Assembly (NCBI GenBank): GCA_003963315.1
Contig: RXJP01000001.1
Span: 12,823-49,380, forward strand
Source: Rhodocyclaceae bacterium
Lineage (GTDB): Bacteria; Pseudomonadota; Gammaproteobacteria; Burkholderiales; Rhodocyclaceae
Direction of reading: 5' to 3'
DNA length: 36,558 nt
Each line of letters begins with the position of its first letter. Position 1 is the stretch's first letter. This document shows positions 1 through 6,145 of the stretch, in pieces. Both the position numbers and the translations under genes were made by a program. The notes under the pieces are model-generated. The model was not told the origin of the DNA. It saw only the letters and a program-made list of their open reading frames with translations, and ran no database searches.

Positions 1-827
1 AGCTGACCGCCGCCAACCAGGCCGGCCCCGGCGCCATTTCCTGGCGTTGCGTGAGCCCCCAGGCCCTGGAGCGCCGGGTCAAGGAAATCGAGGCCGCCGG
101 TCTGGGCATCGGTTGGAAGGAAGGCGATTGCGGCCGCGGCAAGTTCTACCAATTCCGTGATCCCGATGGCCACAAGATGGACATCTACTTCGAGGAAGAG
201 AAGTACCGCGCCCCCGATCATCTGCGCTCCACCCTGAAGAACCTGCCCCAACGCTTCACCGCCCGGGGCGCCAATGTACGCCGTATCGACCACCTGGCCT
301 TGTGCGCCAAGGACGTGAGCGCCAACCGCGAGTTCGCCATGGACGTCCTTGGCTTCCGTCTGCGGGAGCAGGTGATCTTCAACAAAGGCCAGACCGAAAT
401 CGGTTCCTGGATGAGCCTGGGCCAAATCCACCACGAAATGGCCTATGTGCTGGACGTCAAGGGCGCCCAGGGCCGCATGCACCACATGTCGTTCTGGATC
501 GACAACCGGGAAGATGTGCTGCGCGCCGCCGACATCCTGGCCGAGAACAACATCTTCATCGAGGCCGGCCCCTCCAAGCACAACAACTCCCAGGCCTTCT
601 ACCTCTATTCCTATGAGCCGGGCGGCAACCGCATCGAGATCTATTCGGGCAGCTTCATCGTCACCGCCCCGGACTTCGAAACCGTGACCTGGAACGAGGA
701 AGAGCGGGGTACCGGCGTCTATTGGGGCGGCGCCCTGCCGGCCAGCTTCCTCAACTACTGCACGCCGGACATTGATGTGCCGGTGCCCGCCGAGAACGAG
801 AAAGTGCCCGTTTTCGATCCCAGCTGA
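1..827 (+). CDS. Catechol 2,3-dioxygenase (extradiol), 5'-truncated by the window edge
   Basis: The reading frame is open from the first base (first whole codon at 3), so the N-terminus lies outside; 274 residues are visible, against about 305-315 for the family. It should cleave catechol or methylcatechols next to the hydroxyls to give 2-hydroxymuconic semialdehydes in a meta pathway. It has the two-domain vicinal-oxygen-chelate fold. The C-terminal domain carries the three Fe(II) ligands: His in RIDHLALC, His in RMHHMSFWID and Glu in GGNRIEIYSG. The N-terminal domain ends in a DPDGHKMDIYFE motif. A strong hairpin follows the stop, so it is the last gene of its transcript. Its closest resemblance is to catechol 2,3-dioxygenases of toluene/phenol degraders; the exact substrate cannot be read from sequence. 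Confidence 0.9.
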   Translation, partial: LTAANQAGPGAISWRCVSPQALERRVKEIEAAGLGIGWKEGDCGRGKFYQFRDPDGHKMDIYFEEEKYRAPDHLRSTLKNLPQRFTARGANVRRIDHLALCAKDVSANREFAMDVLGFRLREQVIFNKGQTEIGSWMSLGQIHHEMAYVLDVKGAQGRMHHMSFWIDNREDVLRAADILAENNIFIEAGPSKHNNSQAFYLYSYEPGGNRIEIYSGSFIVTAPDFETVTWNEEERGTGVYWGGALPASFLNYCTPDIDVPVPAENEKVPVFDPS

Positions 828-849
828 AGACCGTTGGCAGCGTTGTCCA

Positions 850-874
850 AGCCCCCGCCAGCCGGGGGCTTTTC
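850..874 (+). terminator. Intrinsic terminator after the catechol dioxygenase
   Basis: Perfect 7-bp stem AGCCCCC (850-856) / GGGGGCT (864-870) with a 7-nt loop, followed by TTTTC. It lies 22 bp past the dioxygenase stop and upstream of the tautomerase, so it should separate or attenuate the two. Confidence 0.75.
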
Positions 875-936
875 ACATGTATTGAAGCTACAATCCAAAA
901 AAATCGATTATTTCTTCCCCCTTCAGGAAAATCGCC

Positions 937-1140
937 ATGCCCATCGCCCAGATCAATATGCTCGAAGGCCGTACCGACGACCAGAAACGCATCCTCATCG
1001 CCAAGGTCACCGACGCCATCCAGGAAGCCCTCAACGCGCCGCGCTCCAGCATTCGTGTCCTGCTCAACGAATTGCCCAAGACCCAGTGGGGTATCGAGGG
1101 CGTGACCGTGGCGGATAGGGAAGCCGCAACGAAACAATAA
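937..1140 (+). CDS. 4-oxalocrotonate tautomerase family protein (2-hydroxymuconate tautomerase)
   Basis: A 67-residue protein that becomes 66 residues with N-terminal Pro once Met is removed; Pro1 is the general base of this superfamily. It begins MPIAQINMLEGR and continues with a Q-K helix and the SSIRVLL beta strand typical of 4-OT. Arg11 (Arg12 counting Met) of the catalytic set is present. The family isomerises 2-hydroxymuconate to 2-oxo-3-hexenedioate in the oxalocrotonate branch of meta-cleavage, which fits the upstream catechol dioxygenase. An AGGAAAA stretch precedes the ATG by about 8 nt. A TACAAT hexamer at 889-894 may give it its own promoter just after the terminator, although no good -35 is visible. 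Confidence 0.85.
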   Translation: MPIAQINMLEGRTDDQKRILIAKVTDAIQEALNAPRSSIRVLLNELPKTQWGIEGVTVADREAATKQ

Positions 1141-1189
1141 TTTTGTAGTAGCCAGGAAACAAGCGGCCGGCGCAGTGTGCTGCGGCGCT

Positions 1190-1217
1190 TTGGCGCCCAT
1201 GCCGCCGATGCTAAACT
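1190..1217 (+). promoter_or_regulatory. Candidate sigma-70 promoter for dapA
   Basis: TTGGCG (1190-1195), a 16-bp spacer and TAAACT (1212-1217), each 4/6 to consensus, about 60 bp upstream of the dapA ATG. This is the only plausible pair in the 138-bp gap after the tautomerase and it is weak. Confidence 0.3.
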
Positions 1218-1278
1218 TCCGCTTCTGTCGCCGCGCAATGCCCTGTGCGGTGACCACCACCAAATCTCAGGAGTCACC

Positions 1279-2157
1279 ATGATTCAGGGTTCCATCGTTG
1301 CCATCATCACCCCCATGGCCGAGGACGGCAGTCTCGATCTCGCTGCCATGCGTTCCCTGGTGGATTGGCACGTCGCGGAAGGCACCGATGGCATTGTCGT
1401 CGTCGGCACCACGGGCGAATCGCCCACGGTGAATGTGGAAGAGCACTGCACCCTGATCGAAACTGTGGTCAAACAGGTCAATGGCCGCATCCCGGTGATC
1501 GCCGGCACCGGCGCCAACTCCACCGCCGAAGCCATCGAACTGGCCCATTTCGCCAAGAAGGCCGGCGCCGATGCCCACCTGTCCGTGGTGCCCTACTACA
1601 ACAAGCCCACCCAAGAGGGGCAGTACCGCCATTTCAAGGCTATTGCCGAAGCGGTGGAACTGCCCATGATTCTTTACAACGTGCCCGGCCGTACCGTGGC
1701 GGATTTGCACAACGACACCACGATCCGCCTCGCCTCCGTACCCAACATCATCGGCATCAAGGACGCCACCGGCGACATCAACCGGGGTAGCGACCTCCTA
1801 CTGCGGGCCCCGGCCGAATTCGCCGTGTATAGCGGTGACGATCCCACCGCCGCCGCCCTGATGTTGTTCGGCGGTAAGGGCTGCATCTCCATCACTGCCA
1901 ACATCGCGCCTAAGCTGATGCATGAAATGTGCGCCGCCGCCATCGCCCGCGAGACGGACAAGGCCGTGCAGTTCAATTTCAAGCTGCTGCCCCTGCACCG
2001 TGCCGTGCTGGCCGAGCCCAACCCGATTCCCGCCAAGTGGGCGCTGAACAAGATGGGTAAGATTCCCGCAGGCATCCGCCTGCCCCTGGTGCCCATGACC
2101 GATGCCAGCGTCGGTAACGTCACTGCGGCCCTGGCCCAGGCCGGCATCAAGCTCTGA
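1279..2157 (+). CDS. dapA: 4-hydroxy-tetrahydrodipicolinate synthase
   Basis: A 292-residue (beta/alpha)8 class I aldolase that condenses pyruvate with aspartate semialdehyde, the first committed step of lysine/diaminopimelate synthesis. All key residues sit at the E. coli positions: Thr44-Thr45 (VGTTGESP), Tyr133 and Arg138 (YNVPGRT), and Schiff-base Lys161 (GIKDATG). The ATG at 1279 is preceded by CAGGAG at a sensible distance; longer in-frame starts upstream lack a ribosome site and add a non-homologous leader. The gene stands alone, although in many betaproteobacteria dapA is followed by bamC. Despite its place beside catabolic genes, the conserved residues argue for DapA and not a catabolic aldolase. 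Confidence 0.93.
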   Translation: MIQGSIVAIITPMAEDGSLDLAAMRSLVDWHVAEGTDGIVVVGTTGESPTVNVEEHCTLIETVVKQVNGRIPVIAGTGANSTAEAIELAHFAKKAGADAHLSVVPYYNKPTQEGQYRHFKAIAEAVELPMILYNVPGRTVADLHNDTTIRLASVPNIIGIKDATGDINRGSDLLLRAPAEFAVYSGDDPTAAALMLFGGKGCISITANIAPKLMHEMCAAAIARETDKAVQFNFKLLPLHRAVLAEPNPIPAKWALNKMGKIPAGIRLPLVPMTDASVGNVTAALAQAGIKL

Positions 2158-2180
2158 GTACGGCCTGCCATCCAAGGAAA

Positions 2181-2210
2181 AACGCCCGGTTGATGCCGGG
2201 CGTTTTTGTT
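2181..2210. terminator. Bidirectional terminator between dapA and fpr
   Basis: AACGCCCGG (2181-2189), a 6-nt loop and CCGGGCGTT (2196-2204). T residues follow on the plus strand and an A tract precedes it, giving U on the minus strand, so it can end both convergent transcripts. Confidence 0.85.
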
Positions 2211-2233
2211 TCTGGCGGTAGGACTGGGTTGCC

Positions 2234-3010
2234 TTACTTCTCGACGAAAGCCCGCTCGATCACATAGTCGCCCGGCGTGCCGATGCGGGGCGAGACAACG
2301 AAGCCGCGGCGGTCAAGCAGGGCGCAACTGTCTTCCAGCATGGCCGGGCTGCCGCAGATCATCACCCGATCCACGGCCGGATCCAGGGGGGGCAGGCCGA
2401 TGTCGGCGAACAGCTTGCCGCTCTCGATCAGATCCGTCAGTCGCCCCTGGTTGCGGAAGGGCTCCCGGGTGACCGTGGGGTAGTAGATCAGCTTGCGCTT
2501 GACGTCATCGCCGAAGAATTCGTTCTGCGGCAAATGGTCCTGGATGTAGTCGGCGTAGGCCACTTCGCTCACGGTGCGGGTGCCGTGGATCAGCACGATC
2601 TTGTCGAAGCGTTCGTAGGCTTCCGGATCCTGGATCACACTCATGAACGGGGCGAGGCCGGTGCCGGTGGCGAACAGATAAAGATGCTTGCCCGGCTTCA
2701 GGTCATGCAGCACCAGGGTGCCTGTCGGCTTGCGGCTGACCTTGATCTGCTGTCCCGGTTGCAGATGCTGCAGGCGGGAAGTGAGCGGGCCGTTGGGCAC
2801 CTTGATGCTGAAGAACTCCAGATGCTCCTCATAGTTGGGGCTGGCGATGCTGTAGGCCCGCAGCAGGGGGCGGCCTTCCACTTCCAAGCCTATCATGACG
2901 AATTGGCCGTTTTCAAAGCGCAGGCCCTGGTCGCGGGTGGTGCGGAAGCTGAACAGGCTGTCGTTCCAGTGGTGGACGCTGAGGACGGTTTCGGTGTTGA
3001 GATTGCTCAT
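2234..3010 (-). CDS. fpr: Ferredoxin/flavodoxin-NADP+ reductase
   Basis: A 258-residue FAD flavoprotein that moves electrons between NADPH and ferredoxin or flavodoxin. It has the FAD-binding RAYSIASP motif (RxYS), a GPLTSRL phosphate-binding segment and the NADP-binding ATGTGLAPFMSV glycine loop. The C-terminus ends AFVEK, as in the Azotobacter/Rhodobacter-type bacterial reductases, rather than the aromatic-terminated plant type. It is divergent from a LysR gene resembling FinR, the activator of fpr in Pseudomonas. A candidate promoter lies at 3045-3073, with a dyad at the usual LysR activation position upstream. This suggests a role in superoxide or redox stress, for example re-reducing Fe-S repair carriers. 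Confidence 0.93.
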   Translation of the reverse strand: MSNLNTETVLSVHHWNDSLFSFRTTRDQGLRFENGQFVMIGLEVEGRPLLRAYSIASPNYEEHLEFFSIKVPNGPLTSRLQHLQPGQQIKVSRKPTGTLVLHDLKPGKHLYLFATGTGLAPFMSVIQDPEAYERFDKIVLIHGTRTVSEVAYADYIQDHLPQNEFFGDDVKRKLIYYPTVTREPFRNQGRLTDLIESGKLFADIGLPPLDPAVDRVMICGSPAMLEDSCALLDRRGFVVSPRIGTPGDYVIERAFVEK

Positions 3011-3044
3011 GGCGGAATTTCACGTGGCCTGATGGAATGAACGA

Positions 3045-3073
3045 ATTGTAGGAATTCGCCACTTATCCGTAAA
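3045..3073 (-). promoter_or_regulatory. Candidate sigma-70 promoter of fpr
   Basis: On the minus strand, TTTACG (3073-3068), exactly 17 bp, then TACAAT (3050-3045; 5/6 to the -10 consensus). The predicted start of transcription near 3038 leaves a leader of about 28 nt. Confidence 0.55.
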
Positions 3074-3078
3074 ATGGG

Positions 3079-3095
3079 TAATTATGATTTAATTA
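3079..3095. promoter_or_regulatory. AT-rich dyad, candidate FinR-type LysR operator
   Basis: Perfect inverted repeat TAATTA (3079-3084)-N5-TAATTA (3090-3095), containing overlapping T-N11-A signatures of LysR boxes. It lies just upstream of the proposed fpr -35, at about -41 to -57 from the predicted start, where LysR activators usually bind. It is also within 16-32 bp of the finR ATG, so autoregulation is possible. Confidence 0.5.
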
Positions 3096-3110
3096 TTCGG
3101 TTAAATAGAT

Positions 3111-4037
3111 ATGAGGTTCAGTCTACGCCAAGCCGAGATTTTCGCTTCGGTGGCCCGCCTGGGGAGTGTCACCAAGGCGGCGGACGCCCTGTCGCTTTCC
3201 CAGTCCGCCGCCAGCACAGCCCTGGCCGAGTTCGAGCGACTCTATGATTGCCGCCTGTTCGACCGCATCGGCAAGGCCCTTCGCCTCAATACCCAGGGGG
3301 AGCAATTGCTGCCCAAAGTGGTGGAATTGCTGGACCGGGCGGCGGAGGTGGAAGACATGCTGGCCGGCCGTGCCGGGCTGGGACCGTTGCATATCGGGGC
3401 GACCCTGACCATAGGCAACTATCTGGCGGCCCTGATTGTCGCCGATCTGCTGCACAAGCATGGCGAGGCCCGTATCCAGCTGACGGTGCACAACACCGCC
3501 ACCATCGTTGAGCAGGTGGCCGGCTACAGTCTCGATATCGGTCTGGTGGAGGGCGCCTGCCATCACCCGGATCTACATGTGGAACCTTGGGTGGACGATG
3601 AGTTGGTGGTGTTTTGTGCGCCGAGTCATCCCTTCGCCCGCAAACGCAAGGTGGACCTCCAAGCCCTCATGGCCGAACCCTGGTTGTTGCGGGAGCGGGG
3701 CTCCGGTACTCGCGAGGTGTTCGACCAGGCAGTGCATCGCCTGGGCCTGGAACCAGTGGTCCGGCTGGAGTTGGAGCATACCGAGGCCATCAAACGCGCC
3801 GTCGAGTCAGGCTTGGGGATAGGCTGCATCTCCCGCTTGGCCTTGCGCGAGGCCTTCCGTCGCGGCAGTCTGGTACCCTTGAAGACGCCGGAACTGGAAC
3901 TGCGCCGCCGCTTCCAGTTCGTCTGGCACAAAGACAAGTACCACACCGCCACCCTGCGCGCCTTCCTTGCCGCCTGCCGTGCCATGACCGCCGGTGTGAC
4001 CCGCAGCGACGAAATTCCCTTGCCTTACATTCCTTGA
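3111..4037 (+). CDS. finR: LysR-family regulator, FinR-like
   Basis: A 308-residue LysR-type regulator. The N-terminal winged helix-turn-helix covers about residues 1-62 (FSLRQAEIFASVARLGSVTKAAD...SQSAASTAL), followed by a linker helix and a substrate-binding-like effector domain from about 90 to 295. It is divergent from fpr across 100 bp, the arrangement described for Pseudomonas FinR, which activates fpr under superoxide and other redox stress. The symbol rests on this context plus family resemblance, so it is probable and not proven. The stop is followed 4 bp later by a DUF123 gene and then oxyR, apparently in one operon. There is no clear ribosome site upstream of the ATG. Confidence 0.8.
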   Translation: MRFSLRQAEIFASVARLGSVTKAADALSLSQSAASTALAEFERLYDCRLFDRIGKALRLNTQGEQLLPKVVELLDRAAEVEDMLAGRAGLGPLHIGATLTIGNYLAALIVADLLHKHGEARIQLTVHNTATIVEQVAGYSLDIGLVEGACHHPDLHVEPWVDDELVVFCAPSHPFARKRKVDLQALMAEPWLLRERGSGTREVFDQAVHRLGLEPVVRLELEHTEAIKRAVESGLGIGCISRLALREAFRRGSLVPLKTPELELRRRFQFVWHKDKYHTATLRAFLAACRAMTAGVTRSDEIPLPYIP

Positions 4038-4041
4038 TGCC

Positions 4042-4395
4042 ATGGCACCTCATTGCACCTACCAGTTACTGATTGAGGTCGTGCGGCCGCTGACCGTGCC
4101 GGTGGGGCGCTTCGGGCCATGCCGCTTCGCGGCTGGGCGCTATGTTTACACCGGGTCCGCAAAACGCAATTTCGAAGCCCGCATCACCCGCCATCTGGGG
4201 CGGGAGAAGAAGCTGCGCTGGCACATCGACTACCTGCTGGCCGCAGCCGGGGTTGCCGTTGTCGGTGTGCGCCGCTATGGTGAGGAGGAGTGCGACATCA
4301 ACCAACGCATGCCCGGCGCCATTGCTGTTCCCGGCTTCGGCGCCAGCGATTGCCGTCACGGATGCGGCGGCCATCTCAAGTATCTGGGAAAATAA
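4042..4395 (+). CDS. DUF123 (GIY-YIG-like nuclease fold) protein
   Basis: A 117-residue single-domain protein of the DUF123 family, a relative of GIY-YIG nucleases that is fused to endonuclease III in some archaea. Visible conserved parts are AGRYVYTGSA (31-40, the GIY-YIG-like strand), Arg47/His51 in ARITRHL, RWHIDYLL (59-66), Glu82-Glu83-Cys84, and the C-terminal VPGFGASDC (96-104) with Cys108 and His111. The molecular function is not established; a role with DNA or repair is inferred from the fold only. It lies between two redox-type LysR genes with 4-bp gaps on both sides, so it is almost certainly co-transcribed and possibly induced by oxidants. It has no good Shine-Dalgarno, which suggests translational coupling to finR. 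Confidence 0.8.
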   Translation: MAPHCTYQLLIEVVRPLTVPVGRFGPCRFAAGRYVYTGSAKRNFEARITRHLGREKKLRWHIDYLLAAAGVAVVGVRRYGEEECDINQRMPGAIAVPGFGASDCRHGCGGHLKYLGK

Positions 4396-4399
4396 CGCC

Positions 4400-5317
4400 A
4401 TGACTCTGACCGAACTCCGCTATATCGTCGCCCTGGCAAGGGAAAAACATTTCGGCCGCGCCGCGGATAAATGCGCCGTGTCCCAGCCCACCCTGTCCGT
4501 TGCCGTGAAAAAACTGGAAGACGAATTGGGTATTGCCCTCTTCGAACGGGCGCCCAATGAGGTGAGGGTCACCGAGATCGGCGACCGCATTGTCGTGCAG
4601 GCGGAAAAGGTGCTGGCCGAGGCTTCCCGGGTGGCCGAACTGGCCGCCGCCGGCAAGGACCCCCTGGCCGGCCCCTTGCGCTTGGGCTGCATCTACACCA
4701 TCGGCCCTTATCTGTTGCCGCGCCTGGTGCCGCTGCTCAAGGAAAGCGCGCCCACCATGCCTCTCTTCATTGAGGAGAACTTCACCCATCGCCTGCTGGA
4801 GAAGGTGAAGAGCGGCGAGCTGGACATCGCTGTACTGGCCTTGCCCATCGACGAGCCGGGCCTCGTGGCCCAGCCTGTTTATGACGAACAGTTGCGGGTG
4901 CTGCTCCCCGTGGGCCATGAGCTGACCAAGCTGAAGGCCATCGAACCGGCCGTGCTGCTCGAGACCCAGCTGCTCATGCTCGGGCCGGGCAACTGCTTCC
5001 GCGACCAGGTGCTGGATTTGTGTACCCGGGCCAGCAACGAAGCCGGCCAATCCTCCCATATCCTGGAAGGCAGTTCCCTGGAAACGATCCGCCACATGGT
5101 GGCCTCTGGTGTTGGCGTCACCGTCATGCCGGCTTCCGCCGTGGACGGCATTACCGCGCGGGATCCGCTGCTGCGGGTGCGCCCTTTCACCGATCCAACG
5201 CCTACCCGTCGGGTCGGTTTGGTGTGGCGCGCCAGCTATCCCCGGCACAAGGCCATCGACGTGGTGCGCCGCGCCCTGCTCGATTGCAAACTGCCGGGAA
5301 CCAAACAAGCGAAATAG
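4400..5317 (+). CDS. oxyR: Hydrogen-peroxide-sensing LysR activator OxyR
   Basis: A 305-residue protein. The N-terminal helix-turn-helix (1-60: LTELRYIVALAREKHFGRAA, SQPTLSVAVKKLE) is OxyR-like. The effector domain holds the redox pair Cys199 and Cys208 in GNCFRDQVLDLC, at the same numbers and spacing as in E. coli, where peroxide drives disulfide formation and activation. Other OxyR hallmarks are RLGCIYTIGPYLLP and LEGSSLETIRHMVASGVG. It starts 4 bp after the DUF123 stop. Its stop codon overlaps an ATAG-N7-CTAT element that resembles an OxyR half-site, and rubrerythrin, rubredoxin and rubredoxin reductase follow. It likely activates these peroxide-removal genes. Confidence 0.95.
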   Translation: MTLTELRYIVALAREKHFGRAADKCAVSQPTLSVAVKKLEDELGIALFERAPNEVRVTEIGDRIVVQAEKVLAEASRVAELAAAGKDPLAGPLRLGCIYTIGPYLLPRLVPLLKESAPTMPLFIEENFTHRLLEKVKSGELDIAVLALPIDEPGLVAQPVYDEQLRVLLPVGHELTKLKAIEPAVLLETQLLMLGPGNCFRDQVLDLCTRASNEAGQSSHILEGSSLETIRHMVASGVGVTVMPASAVDGITARDPLLRVRPFTDPTPTRRVGLVWRASYPRHKAIDVVRRALLDCKLPGTKQAK

Positions 5318-5328
5318 GAAAGTGCTAT
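5314..5328. promoter_or_regulatory. Candidate OxyR binding half-site
   Basis: ATAG (5314-5317), seven bases, CTAT (5325-5328): the core of the OxyR recognition unit ATAGnTnnnAnCTAT, though the inner T and A are not matched. It overlaps the oxyR stop codon and lies about 100 bp before rubrerythrin. A second well-matched unit 7 bp downstream is not seen. Confidence 0.5.
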
Positions 5329-5353
5329 CCAGACAATTTAATTAATTGTCTGG
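5329..5353. promoter_or_regulatory. 25-bp palindrome between oxyR and rubrerythrin
   Basis: Perfect 10-bp arms CCAGACAATT (5329-5338) and AATTGTCTGG (5344-5353) around TAATT, directly adjoining the OxyR-like unit. A second dyad, AATTG-N7-CAATT (5344-5360), overlaps it. No T tract follows, so an operator is more likely than a terminator, but weak termination of oxyR cannot be excluded. Confidence 0.5.
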
Positions 5354-5430
5354 ATCAATTGCATGGGCAAGGCCACAATGCGAAGCGTCAGCAGTACTTA
5401 TCGACGCAACTTCATACAAGGAGACGCATG

Positions 5431-5907
5431 ATGGCTACCCAAACCGAATCGATCACCATCAAGAACATCGAATCCGCCTTTGCCGGCGAGTCGATGGCCC
5501 ACATCAAGTATCGCTACTTCGCCAAGCTCTGCCGCGCCGCTGGTGACGAGGCCACCGCCAAGGTATTCGAGGAAACCGCCGACCAGGAAGTAATGCACGC
5601 CTTCGGCCACCTCGACCTGCTCTATCCCGCCGCCGGGATGAACCCCGCCCGCTGCCTGGAAATGGCCATTGCCGGCGAGACTTACGAATACACCGAGATG
5701 TATCCCTCCTTCCGCCATGCGGCAGAAGAAGAAGGGCGCAGCGACGCGGTGAAGGAAATCGACGAGCAGATCGCCGAATCCAAGGAACACGCGGCTCTGT
5801 TCTCAGCCACCTTGGCCAAGGCCGCTAAGCGCTTTGCCGCCCTGGCCAAGGTGGAGGAGCGGCATGCCGGTCACTACAAGGACCAGCTCGCCAAAGTGAC
5901 CGCTTGA
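5431..5907 (+). CDS. Rubrerythrin (diiron peroxidase), no fused rubredoxin domain
   Basis: A 158-residue ferritin-like four-helix protein. Diiron ligand motifs are Glu20 (AFAGESMAH), Glu53-x-x-His56 (DQEVMH), the Glu83/Glu86 region (AGETYEYTEMYPSF), Glu117-x-x-His120 and VEERHAGHY near 142-149. Rubrerythrins reduce H2O2 to water with electrons from rubredoxin. Classical ones carry a C-terminal Cys4 rubredoxin domain; this one stops after the diiron domain and rubredoxin is the next gene. AAGGAG at 5418-5423 is 7 nt from the ATG at 5431; the ATG at 5428 would add one Met and is only 4 nt away. It follows oxyR with a probable OxyR-type element upstream, which suggests peroxide induction. Confidence 0.92.
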   Translation: MATQTESITIKNIESAFAGESMAHIKYRYFAKLCRAAGDEATAKVFEETADQEVMHAFGHLDLLYPAAGMNPARCLEMAIAGETYEYTEMYPSFRHAAEEEGRSDAVKEIDEQIAESKEHAALFSATLAKAAKRFAALAKVEERHAGHYKDQLAKVTA

Positions 5908-5961
5908 ATATCCGATAACCAGACGACCAACCCAATTGAATTGAAACTAGGAGAAACGACC

Positions 5962-6126
5962 ATGAAAACCTGGATGTGTGTGGTGTGCGGTTATATCTAC
6001 GATGAAGCCAAGGGCGATCCCGAGCACGGCATTGCGGCCGGAACCCGCTGGGAAGACGTACCCGACGATTGGTCCTGCCCCGATTGCGGCGTGGCCAAGG
6101 GCGACTTCGAAATGGTGACGGTTTAA
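5962..6126 (+). CDS. Rubredoxin
   Basis: A complete 54-residue rubredoxin whose single iron is held by Cys6, Cys9, Cys39 and Cys42 ([11 protein letters not shown] and SCPDCGVAK), with the usual aromatic core. It starts after AGGAG with 7-nt spacing and lies 54 bp after rubrerythrin. It is the likely electron donor to the rubrerythrin and the acceptor from the flavoprotein encoded 19 bp downstream. In alkane degraders rubredoxin serves AlkB, but no hydroxylase gene is present here. Confidence 0.97.
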   Translation: MKTWMCVVCGYIYDEAKGDPEHGIAAGTRWEDVPDDWSCPDCGVAKGDFEMVTV

Positions 6127-6145
6127 GAAGGTTGGAGAGGCCATC

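Noticed and set aside
1279-2157. DapA-like gene read as a catabolic aldolase of the neighbouring meta pathway
   Set aside because: Thr44, Thr45, Tyr133, Arg138 and Lys161 all match DapA exactly; meta-pathway aldolases (HOA aldolase) are a different family.
4042-4395. DUF123 protein called as a bona fide GIY-YIG endonuclease
   Set aside because: The fold relation is plausible, but the exact catalytic set of GIY-YIG nucleases is not evident, so only a nuclease-like fold is claimed.
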